DNA of 64,000 nt from Costus lasius (lineage: Eukaryota > Streptophyta > Magnoliopsida > Zingiberales > Costaceae): NCBI GenBank assembly GCA_027563935.2, contig CM050446.2, forward strand, positions 112,386,499 to 112,450,498, in the 5' to 3' direction. Under the pieces are notes generated by a model. It worked only from the letters and a program-made list of their open reading frames with translations. It was not told where the DNA came from and ran no database searches. Positions within the stretch are counted from its first letter, which is position 1; every line of letters begins with the position of its first letter. Shown in pieces: positions 44,639 to 54,905 of the stretch. The translations under genes were made by a program, and so were the position numbers.

Positions 44639-46035
44639 TGATGCCTTGCATTTTAGTAGTAATATTCATAGCTATTTCATGTTAAATCTAAGCTTATTTT
44701 GACACTTTTATACTCTTTTAAGGCTTATTTACTTGAATGCTTCGGATCTTCACTTTTTGGTGCTTTTGTGGAATTTCAGGTAAAATCACCCTATTTCGAC
44801 ATTTTTTGGAGATTCCAAGGCCATCGGACGATTTCTTATACAAAGACGAAGCTATACGTCAAATTTGGGCCAAAATGGAGTTAGCCTAAAAAATACGGCC
44901 ATGGGGTTCACCAGTTTCTTTGCCAGCCAGCAAAACCTCACAGAGAGCTTCACAGCCGGGTGAACCCTAGTGGGGTTCACCAGTTTTCCTTTAGGCCGAA
45001 ATTTGCACATAACAAAGCACAGCCAGGTGAACCCCGGCGGACCCAACTTTGATTCGGATTTTCCATGATTTCTCACCCGTTTGAAGTCCAAATTTGGCAA
45101 GTAAGGACTCTATGGAAAGCTCTTTTGAAGGAGAGCGCATAGGATATAAAAGCCCTAATTTTCATGCCCTAATCATCAAGAAAACACACGACGAAGTGGC
45201 AAGGGCGGAAGAACACGGCGAAAACACGATTCCATGGCGATTTTCAAAGATCTAATCATCGGAGCGCCTCGATTCTTCAGGATTTGTTTCGGTTTATTGT
45301 CTCATATCCTTTAGAAACTCTTTCTTGTGATTTTCCCATGTTAAAAGAGAGATTTTTGAACGTTTCAATGATGATTGTAGTGTAAACCCTATTTCAGCAC
45401 TTGGTCTCTTTGATGATTTTGGTTGCAAACTTTATTTCAATCTCATTGTTTGGAATGTATTGTGAGCATATTTTACTTTGACGTGCTTATATCATGATTT
45501 TACCTTGGCCGAGTATTTTCACATAATAGCCGTTACGATTCATACCGAGAGGAGGATCGTAAGGGTGGAATCTCTTAGTAAAACTTGCGAGACCTCGACA
45601 CGAGAGTGCTTGGTCTTCGCTCGAGGGTTTCATAATCTGCCATATAACTCATTTGGTTCACTTAGAACAATCCACTGCAAGAGTAGGAGGTCGTTCTAAG
45701 TCGAACACCGGGGTGTACACTCAAGAGATGGCACCTTGTACCCTAGGGTTAGATTCCTTATGCAAAACCAATAATCCAAATAATTAATATCTTTCTTGTG
45801 CGATTAAGATCATCATCGTGGTGGAAACCAAAGCCCTGATGTCGCTCCCATATTTACTCTCAACCGTCGTCATTGTGATTGCTTGTTTTGTTTTCGATTA
45901 TTTTAGTTCTTAAAACCACATTTCGATTCGCTTAGCTATTAAAACTTGGATTTTCTGGTACTCAACCTTGTTCACTATGGGATTCGACATCTTTTATATT
46001 ACTTCGACATAACCGTGCACTTGCGGGACGTGTCA
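44639..46035 (+). repeat. 5' LTR of Athila-like B
   Basis: 1397 bp from tgatgccttgcattttag to gcgggacgtgtca. It is 93 bp shorter than the 3' LTR because part of the hairpin cluster (about 45040) is deleted. Hairpin units gtgaaccc…gggttcac are at about 44895-45050. Confidence 0.92.
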
Positions 46036-46041
46036 AGTTTT

Positions 46042-46059
46042 TAGCGCCGTTGCCGGAGA
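46042..46059 (+). other. Primer-binding site of B
   Basis: TAGCGCCGTTGCCGGAGA, two mismatches from the tRNA-Asp-type site of element A, 6 bp after the LTR. Confidence 0.82.
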
Positions 46060-46196
46060 ACAACGGTTGATATTAGTATACTTCTGAGAATTGGTAGACT
46101 AGGCTTTAGGTTAGTTTTTCTTTACTGCACTGCTATTTTCTTTTTCTCTTTATTTACTCGCTATCTTAGAACTTTATAATTTTGACTAACCCTTTT

Positions 46197-47900
46197 ATGT
46201 GAAGAAGTTCTAGGGCAGGAGCATTCTTTGACATTGATCCAGAAATCGAGCGCACCTTCAGGACAAGAAGGAAGCAAAATCAAATTCTAAAGAAAGAAGT
46301 CATGAACCATCCAGAAAGAGAAAATCAGATGGAGCACATTCAGCTTGATGCAAACAATGACCGAGTACCACAACCAATGGGGAACAACTACAACAATAGG
46401 ACATTGAAAGATTATTCTGCTCCCTATGCTTTTGGTTTTCAATCAGGAATTGCTAGGCCTGCTGTTGAGGCCAATAATTTTGAAATAAAACCTGCTCTTT
46501 TTTCTATGGTGCAACAAAACCAATTTGGTAGTTCTCCTCTTGAGGACCCCAACATGCACCTATCTATTTTTTTGGAATATTGTGATATGCTGAAAATTAA
46601 CGGTGTGTCTGCTGATGCTATCAGGTTGCGATTATTTCCCTTCTCTTTGAGGGACAGAGCGAGAGCTTGGCTGCACACACTACCTTCTGCTTCGATAAGA
46701 ACATGGGCAGAGCTTTCTCAAGCCTTTCTCTCCAAGTACTTCCCTCCATCCAAGACGATCCAGTTGCGGAATCAAATAACAAGTTTCTTGCAGAAGGATG
46801 GAGAGTCTCTATATGAAGCTTGGGAGAGGTTTAAAGAGCTTCAAAGGATGTGTCCACATCACGGAATTGAGACTTGGGTCTTAATTCAAACGTTCTATAG
46901 CGGTTTGGATTACAACACAAGACTTACAGTGGACGCTACAGCAGGAGGCGCTTTGATGAATAGGAGAGTTGAAGATGCAATGATCCTCCTCGAGGACATG
47001 GTGATCAACCATCACCAATGGACATCTGAGAGAGGTACCTCTACCAAGAAGTCAGGTAAGTATGACCTAGACTCTCTGACTGCTGTTACGGCTAAGGTGG
47101 ATAATCTGACTAGAAAGATTGATTCTTGGTCTGTTAATTCAATGGATGTTAACACTATTTCTTGTGAGGTATGTGGAGTTGCAGGTCATGCAGGGGCAGA
47201 TTGTCAGGTAGGAGATGGACAGATGGCTGCAGTTCACTCTAAGCAAACGAATATTGTTAGAAATTTCAATCCCAACAACAATCCATACTCCAGCACATTC
47301 AATCCAAGATGGCGCAACCACCCAAATTTCTCATACCGAACAACTCAGCCAATGCAGCCTGGACAAGTTCCACCACAGCAAACCCAGCCCCCACAAGGAA
47401 ACTTCAGGCAACCCCAACAGAACAATTTCAGACCGCCAGGATTTCAGGCTAGGAACTACAATGCACCACCACCACAGCCAAGGCCGAATAATGATTCAAA
47501 TTTGAGCAAGCAACTTGAAGGACTTACAAACATGATGAAGCTGATGATGACAAGGATGGACTCCCTGGAGACACACAATAAAATGCAAGAGAGCCAGCTA
47601 GCCCAGCAAGCTAGCTCGTCTTCCAGAGCACTAGGCAAGCTTCCATCCCAACCAGAGGTAAACCCGAGGGAGCATTGCAATGCAATCTCCACTCGGAGCG
47701 GGAAACAACTCGAAGACCCAAAGATGCCGACTGACGACAGGAGGGATGAAGCGACACTAGAACCTGTGGAACCACAGTCAGATACAACACCGGTGGCACC
47801 TGAACCAGCTGAAGAGGAGCGGCCCTACGTGGGACCACCTGCATACAAGCCACCGATTCCTTTACCACAGAGGCTTGTCAAAGCCAAATTGGACAAATAG
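46197..47900 (+). pseudogene. Athila-like B gag, one nonsense codon at position 2
   Basis: The reading frame starts at the ATG at 46197 but codon 2 is TGA (46200-46202). After that it is open for 566 codons, through RSSRAGAFFDIDPEIERTF, the gag core (RTLKDYSAPYAFGFQSG, FEIKPALFSMVQQNQF, LRLFPFSLRDRARAWLH, FLSKYFPPSKT, ESLYEAWERFKEL and FYSGLDYNTRL), a zinc knuckle CEVCGVAGHAGADC at about 47163, a Pro/Gln-rich linker and a coiled coil. A downstream ATG at 46302 would still give 532 residues with the whole core, so gag may still be producible. Confidence 0.88.
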
Positions 47901-48774
47901 TTCGGTAAGTTTTTAGAAGTATTGAAAAAACTCTATATTAACATTCCCTTTGTTGATGCCCTTTCGCAGATGCCGACCTATGCGAAGTTCCTGAAGGACA
48001 TCCTCTCAAATAAAAGGAAGCTAGAAGACCAAGGAACCGTCGCACTTACTGAAGAGTGCAGTGCAATTTGCAAAATAAGCTTCCACAGAAACTCAAGGAC
48101 CCTGGCAGCTTTTTCATACCATGCCAGATAGGAGAGATGGCCTTCCAGAGAGCACTGTGCGATCTAGGAGCAAGTGTCAGCATTATGCCGTTATCATTGT
48201 GTAGAAAGCTGGAGTTGGGTGACTTGAAATCGACTAATATCTCTTTGCAGCTTGCCGATAGATCAGTTCAGAGTCCAGTGGGTATTTTAGAGGATGTACC
48301 CATTAAAATAGGAGATTATTTTATTCCTGTAGACTTTGTTGTGTTAGAGATTGACGAGGATGATAGACTTCCTATTATCTTAGGAAGACCTTTTCTTGCT
48401 ATAGCTGGTGTTGTCATCGATGTTAAAAACGGGAAACTAGATTTAAACATCGGTGGTAGTGCTATCCAATTTGGTCTAACTGATACTTTGAAAAAACCTT
48501 CTCTTGCAAGCACATGCTGCCGTATTGACATCGTGGAGAAGGCTATACAGCATGTTGAACCCTTCAGGAAAATAGTGGACCCATTGAAGCTTACCTTGAC
48601 AACCCCCACCAAGGATGCCAAGAGCTACAAAGCACGCACCAAGCTTTGGCATGACAAGCGCATAGCAAAGAAAGAATTTCGTGAAGGGGACAAAGTACTT
48701 CTATTTAATTCAAGACTTCGGCTATTTCTAGGAAAGCTCCGCATGAGATGGTCCGGTCCTTTCACAGTTTAGAA
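47901..48774 (+). pseudogene. Element B protease joined to an integrase C-terminus
   Basis: After the gag stop (TAG at 47898) the same frame region continues with ALSQMPTYAKFLKDIL and a frame change near 48075. Retropepsin follows with [34 protein letters not shown] (catalytic D) and [17 protein letters not shown]. At about 48600 the sequence leaves the protease C-terminus and continues directly as [35 protein letters not shown] and RMRWSGPF, the integrase C-terminal domain of Ty3/gypsy elements. Reverse transcriptase, RNase H and the integrase core, about 3 kb in full elements, are deleted at this join. The frame ends at 48772. Confidence 0.88.
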
Positions 48775-48934
48775 AGTATAACCATATGGTGTCATCACAA
48801 TTTGGACAGAACGAACTATAAGTTTCATAGTTAACGGGCACCACCTCAAGCACTATTTCGAAGATGAGAGAGTCGAAAGAGAGGAAGTTCTTGCTCTCTC
48901 AGACCCCACGAATTTGCAACTCTGAAAACTCTTA
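48775..48934 (+). pseudogene. End of the B integrase tail
   Basis: Degenerate continuation: a stop at 48770, then NGHHLKHYF-like and DERVEREEVLALSDPTNLQL ending at about 48924. It matches the tail of Athila pol by composition and position. Confidence 0.6.
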
Positions 48935-48981
48935 TGGTCGAGCTACCGACCTAAACCTAGTGCTCTTGGGAGGCAACCCAA
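48935..48981 (+). other. Conserved stem-loop block after pol (B)
   Basis: tggtcgagctaccgacc followed by ttgggaggcaacccaa (48966-48981). Third copy of the block seen in A and C. Confidence 0.75.
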
Positions 48982-49154
48982 GTTTTTGTTTAATTTTAGT
49001 TTTCATGCATTGATTTAGACGTTGTTTTACACTGTTGATTTATTTTTCATTTAATTTTTAGTTTTCTAGATGAGATTGCTACTAATTTGATGTCTCTTTA
49101 TGCTGTAGGAGGAAGATGTAGCGCATGAAATTTTTCCAAAATTTTTTTGAGTTA

Positions 49155-49405
49155 ATCAGTGCATTTCACGGGCAAGTGAACCCCACGGGGTTCATCGATA
49201 TTTCTGTCTGCGCAGGAACACTTCAGTAAGCTTCACAGGCAGGTGAACCCCACGGGGTTCACCATCTTTTCTGAACACCAGATACCATCCAGAATACTTC
49301 ACGGGCTAATGAACCCCAGCGGGTTCACCCGTGCTTCTGTAGCAACAGCCCGATACCAGCAAACATCACGGGCTGGTGAACCCGGGTGGGTTCACCCGTA
49401 TTTTC
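49155..49405 (+). repeat. Four hairpin units upstream of B ORF1
   Basis: Units begin at about 49167, 49229, 49300 and 49366. Each is a compound inverted repeat: inner arms gtgaaccc/gggttcac, outer arms cacggg/cccgtg sharing bases with the inner arms. The same family of units is in both B LTRs (44895-45050, 52848-53075). Confidence 0.85.
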
Positions 49406-49858
49406 ATCCGCTCGTCGCACCGACTCGAAGTGCTGCGTGGCTAGGGTTTCCGCCGCCTTCCAATTTCTCCAAGATCCCGCTGATTTCGCCACTCTTCCCT
49501 CATTCTAAATACGAAAGCCATCTCTCCGGGTCAGATCCGAGTGTTATTGCAAGTGGGACAAATCTGGTTGCAACTTTGTCCCAGATTTTTGCGTCGCCAA
49601 ATCTTGCGTGTTTCCGCCGCCGCATCCCGATCGCACCGCCCACTTGTCTCTTCAGCACGCAAAGGAGATCTTCAAGGGTTCGATCCAAGTTTCCCCTTCC
49701 ATCCGAGCAAGATTTCTCTCCGCTTGATTCCAGAATCCAGCCTCCCCTGTTCTTCAGGTTTTTCTGTCGATCCGTCGCCATCTCCGTTTCTTCGCACCTC
49801 CGACCAGATCTCCTCTCACCGAAGCTTACCAGCCTCTTTCCGATCATCTCTAGCCACC

Positions 49859-51344
49859 ATGCCTCCAAGAACCAAAGCCATGGCTAGCAAGATGATGGCC
49901 CGCCCTCAACAAGCGTTCTCTGACTCGTCCGCCACCAACGACGATGAGTATGAGCTGTCGCCGACTCCTCCATCTTACCGGCCATCTTCAGCAACACCAG
50001 GTTCTTCATCGTCGCACCATGGCCACACGCCAACCAGTCAACCACAGCCGTACATCTCTCCCCGGAACGAGTTCGGGATTATCTTTTGCAACGCTGGCCA
50101 AGAGGAGCGCTATTAGACGTTGCGTCAATGCCGAGTGCTCAACACGAGATACCTAGATCAAGGCACATTGCAGATGCTTGGGATGCTAGAAGATGTCAAC
50201 TTGATGTACGCCGCAATTGGTTGGGAGCAGTTCCAGCGATTATTTTCTCCCACCTACGGTGGTGTGACACTAGAATTCTTGAGCTCTTTGGAGGTGAAGG
50301 CAGACCCTATTCTTGAGGATAATCTAGGCCGCTTGACCTTCCGCTTGGGTAACATTGAGCACACTCTCACTCTTTCTCAGTTGCGCAACATTTATGGTTT
50401 TCCAGAGCCTTGTGTTCGCAAGGTCCCCACTGAGCACAGTGAACAGAACTTCTGGGACGCGATTACCAATGAGCATATCTACTCCGCTCGCGTGGCCCGT
50501 GCATCCAGTCTGTACAACCCTGTGATCAAGTATGTTCACTGCGTGTTGGCCCACACCCTCTTTGGCCGCGGTGAGAGTGACGGCATGGTCCAATAAACGG
50601 AGTTATTTTATCTATAGTGTGTGCTTCACAGTTTCCATGTAGACTCTGGGTACTATTTGGTGAAACAGTTCAGCCACGTCGCCCGTTTTCTGAAGGGGGA
50701 GATTGTGATTAGCGGTTTGATCACTCCTTTGGCAATTTCTCTGGGTATCGTTCCATATGACACATTGGAAGCTACTGGCAACAACAGACTCGACATCGAG
50801 TCTTGCGTCGCCATGAAGCTGATTATTCGCAAGGGCGACTCATACTGCATGACATTCAAAGGGAGCCCCTTCTACTTGCCTTTACCGAACCCAGAGCGCA
50901 CAACAGTAAGAGTGCGAGGGAACTGGCGTATCCAGCCAGTCGAGGACGCACAGCCTGACCCTGTTGACACCGCACCACAAGCCTCTGGCGCCTTTTCCTT
51001 TACGGCACCTCCTCTCATGATTCTATAATGTTTGTGTTGCTAGGGAGGAACAGCTTCATCAACGGGAGGTGATCGATCACCTAGACACTACTGTTTCCTA
51101 TATTCAGCAGGATCATTCTTCGCGTTGGGAGTCCATGGTGGCGCATATGCAAAGGCAGCACAAGATGATGGGTTCTGTTTGGGAGAAGCTATCAAGCATG
51201 GATGAGAGGCTTGCCTTCATCAATGAAGAGAACATGGCATGCATGGAAATTTCTTCAGACGAGGAGGTCGAGCCAGACTATAGCGCACGCGGGAAGAGCA
51301 AGAGCTCACGAGGCTCTGGCTCTCGCTCGCGCAAGCAAAGATAG
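49859..51344 (+). pseudogene. ATHILA ORF-1-like gene of B
   Basis: The ATG at 49859 starts MPPRTKAMASKMMARPQQAF, a Ser/Pro-rich N-terminus. A TAG at 50114 precedes the conserved domain: RYLDQGTLQMLGMLEDVNLMYAAIGWEQF, YGGVTLEFLSSLE, LTLSQLRNIYGFPEP, YNPVIKYVHCVLAHTLFGRGESDG. Two stops at about 50594 and 50615 follow, then GYYLVKQFSHVARFLKGEIVISGLITPLAISLGI. After TAA at 51026 and a frame change comes a coiled coil (WESMVAHMQRQHKMMG) and a basic tail GKSKSSRGSGSRSRKQR that could be a nuclear or nucleic-acid-binding signal. The family is PF03078-type (ATHILA ORF-1) of unknown function. It is nearly continuous apart from four nonsense codons and one frameshift. Confidence 0.85.
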
Positions 51345-52589
51345 CTTCCCATTACATCAGCATCATCATCCACTCCTCTCACATCATGGCATTGCATAGA
51401 GGACTATGCAAGCTTTTAGAGTGGGTGAGCTTTCTATATTCCGATTTCCATTTTCTTTCTCCATGTGGCTATTCGACTATGTTCGCTTGATTTTGCTGTG
51501 TTTGGATTGAGACTTTTATTCTGTGATGGATAGTATTTTGGCATTGTATCTTATATGCCATTATATTCGTGGGCCTGGTCCACATCCTCAAGCCCCATTC
51601 TATTACAGTTATGTATGACACCTTGCATTTTACTTTCATGCTTATATCAAAACTTTGCTATGATGATTGTGACTCTCATACATGCAGTTTAAATTTTGAA
51701 ATGTTATGATGCTTATTATTCATGAATTCATGTGTCTATCATGAGACTTGTCCTATGAAGGCTATTTCAAAAATTTGGGTTGAATGCATAATTGGTTAAG
51801 AATAATCAAAGATTGTTGATAATACCTCCCTGTTAGAGATATTTTTTGATCATGTCCATTTATTCTATGATTTAGAAATTATGTAATTTGGATCGATTTG
51901 AGTTGTTCATTAGTGAGTCAAACATTTCTATAATTGTTAAATCAACTAAGGCTTGCAACTTACATGAGAATCGTATTGAGATACATATTCACCTAGTTAT
52001 TCTTTGAATTCCTTTCTGTTATTGGGGAGACACTGCATTTGTCCAAAAGGATATGTTATCAACTACTGAGTATAAATAAAAAAAACTCACCCTTAGATTC
52101 CTCTACTTGGCACTGCGCAAAATTGATAGTGGTACCGAAGGACATGAGTTGAAATCTAAGGGATGTGAAGTTGAAGTCAATAAAGAGACTCCTCTACTTG
52201 GCATTGCGAAAAATTGGCAATGATACCTAAGGTTATGAGTTGAAGTCTATTGCAATAATCAATGTATCATACCCTGATGGAACATTTGAGTTAACCCCAA
52301 CGATTTGAATAGGGAGGATTGGAATTGCATGAGTGCTATGTGTAGGCTTGATTGAATCCTATGTTTGCTGCTTACTAAGTTGTTTGGCATCCAGTTATTG
52401 TGGGATCAAACTGTTGAACACTTGAAACAATCATTTACTTGATTTCTCTATATTAGAATTTGGATTGTTATTAAATATTTCTCTAATTTGGACGTATACC
52501 TCAACCCAAAAGATTGCTCTTATACCTATCCTGTGTTTCATCTTATTTTATTGCTTGAGGACAAGCAAATATTTAAGTCTGGAGTTTTT
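51345..52589 (+). other. 3' non-coding region of B
   Basis: AT-rich sequence without a gene. It has two related phrases cctctacttggcactgcg at 52101 and 52192. It ends with ttgcttgaggacaagcaaatatttaagtctggag (a G-containing purine stretch, the polypurine region) just before the 3' LTR. Confidence 0.7.
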
Positions 52590-54079
52590 TGATGCCTTAC
52601 ATTTTAGTAGTAATATTCATAGCTATTTCATGTTAAATCTAGGCTTATTTTGACACTTTTATACTCTTTTAAGGCTTATTTACTTGAATGCTTCGGAATC
52701 TTCACTTTTTGGTGCTTTTGTGGAATTTTAGGTAAAATCGCCCTATTTTGACATTTTTTTGGAGATTCCAAGGCCATGGGATGTTTCTTATACAAAGACG
52801 AAGCTACACGTCAAATTTGGGCCAAAACAGAGTTAGCCTGAAAAATACGGCCAGGTGCCCCATGGGGTTCACCAGTTTCTTCGCTAGCCAGCAGAACCTC
52901 ACAGAGAGCTTCCCAGCCGGGTGAACCCCAGCCAGTTTTCCTTTAGGCCAAAATTTGCATAGAATAAAGCACAGCCAGGTGGGGTTCACCGCGCTTCTTT
53001 CAGCCAGACTTTACAGAGGAAATCACGGCCAGGTGAACCCAGCGGGGTTCACCCGTGATTTTAACCCAGGCTCGCGCGGACCCAACTTTGATTCAGATTT
53101 TCCATGACTTCTCACCCGTTTGAAGTCCAAATTTGGCAAGTAAGGACTCTATGGAAAGCTCTTTTGAAGGAGAACGCATAGGATATAAAAGCCCTAATTT
53201 TTATGCCCTAATCATCAAGAAAACACACGACAAAGCGGCAAGGGTGGAAGAACATGGCGAAAACACGATTCCGGGGTGATTTTCGGAGATCTGATCATCG
53301 GAGCGCCTCGATTCTTCAGGATTTGTTTCAGTTTATTGTCTCCTATCCTTTAGAAACTCTTCCTTGTGATTTTCCCATGTTAAAAGAGAGATTTTTGAGC
53401 ATTTCAATAATGATTGTAGCGTAAACCCTATTTCGGGGCTTGGTTGAAGCCCTTTGATGATTTTGGTCGCAAACTTTATTTCAATCTCATTGTTTGGAAT
53501 GTATTGTGAGCATATTTTACTTTGACATGCTTATATCGTGATTTTACCTTGGCCGAGTATTTTCACGTAATAGCCGTTACGATTCATACCAAGAGGAGGA
53601 TCGTAAGGGTGGAATCTCTTAGTAAAACTTGTGAGACCTCGACACGAGAGTGCTTGGTCTTAGCTCGAGGGTTTCATAATCTGCAATAGAACTCATTGAG
53701 TTCGCTTAGAACGATCCACCACGAGAGTAGGAGGTCGTTCTAAGTCGAACACCAGAGTGTACACTCGAGAAAGGGCACCTTGTACCCTAGGGTTAGATTC
53801 CTTGTGCAAAACCAATAATCCAAATAATTAATATCTTTCTTGTGCGATTAAGATCATCATCGTGGTGAAAACCAAAGCCCTGATGTCTCTCCCATATTTA
53901 CTCTCAACCGTCATTGTCGTGATTGCTTGTTTTGTTTTCGATTATTTTATTTCTTAAAACTACGTTTCAATTCGCCTAGCTATTAAAATTTGGATTTTCT
54001 AGTACTCAACCTTGTTCCCTGTGGGATTTGACATCTTTTATATTACTTCGACATAACCGTGCACTTGCGGGACGTGTCA
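52590..54079 (+). repeat. 3' LTR of Athila-like B
   Basis: 1490 bp, matching 44639-46035 with about 4% differences by eye plus the extra ~90 bp in the hairpin cluster (52848-53075), where four units remain. It ends gcgggacgtgtca, then the TSD ggccc. Confidence 0.92.
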
Positions 54080-54905
54080 GGCCCATTCAAGACATTGAAC
54101 AAGCCCATGCCAAAAGGGGTTCAATTCTTAACCTAGGACTCAAGCCCCTAAAAACTAGACCTAGCCTAGCTAACCTCTAGCTTGATCTTCAAGGTTAGCT
54201 CCAAGGTCCACCACACCATGGTTTAGCTCTCAAACCCTAGAGGTAGTTCTAGGGAAACCCTAGAAGCACACCCCATGGTTCGGCCAATGCCATGGGTCCT
54301 CCTCCAAGGAAGATGCACCACCTTTGTTGAAGCTTGTTGTGCCATGCCCCCTTAATCTTCATCTTGAATTTTACAAAATAAAAGAATGGCGGCTCGCAGG
54401 TCTCACAAGAATACATTGCAGGCATGCAATTGGGGCTTGACTAGTGATCACAACATCATGCACAAACAAGGTACTTTCTCATGCAATTCTATATGCTCAT
54501 GAAAAACCTAAAATCTGATATTTTAGTTTCTTATAAAACATGTCTTTCTTCCTCTTCTTCTTATCACAGATCTTTTGAATATCTGAGATTATGTTTCATC
54601 ATGATTTCATAGATCCTTTCAGCTGGCAATTTTGTCAGATCAAGAGACCCAGCCAGTTCGAAGACACAATGCCTGTCCTATTTGACAAAATTGCGTATGC
54701 CTTCGATCTTAAATCAATCAGAAAAATAATCATCCAATAATCAAAAAGAAATTGAATAGAGGATTGGAAGCAAAGACCTACAATTTTTCCTTCTTAGAAA
54801 AATCATGAGCATGGCATATGCAATTTGCAAAAATTAGATATGGCATGTGACCATAGAAAAGCATGAAAAACATCGTTCGAGGCTCGCAAGTCCCTCTAAT
54901 ACCAC
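54080..54905 (-). other. Leader of copia E, right of insertion B, with PBS
   Basis: Non-coding leader. On the minus strand TGGTATTAGAGG at 54893-54904 lies 1 bp inside the LTR and matches the initiator-Met-type primer-binding site at most positions. No gene is supported between the B border and the LTR. Confidence 0.75.

Larger units (their letters stand above)
44639..54079 (+). mobile_element. Athila-like LTR retrotransposon B, nested in copia E
   Basis: 9441 bp with LTRs 44639-46035 and 52590-54079, and the exact TSD ggccc (44634-44638, 54080-54084). It is the youngest layer of the nest by position. The interior has PBS, a nearly intact gag, a protease fused to an integrase C-terminus by a deletion, the stem-loop block, a hairpin cluster and an ATHILA ORF-1-like gene. 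Reverse transcriptase, RNase H and the integrase core are missing. Confidence 0.93.

Noticed and set aside
44639..54079. Pararetrovirus or retrovirus-like envelope gene
   Set aside because: The third ORF matches the ATHILA ORF-1 family; no signal peptide or transmembrane segment typical of an envelope protein was visible.
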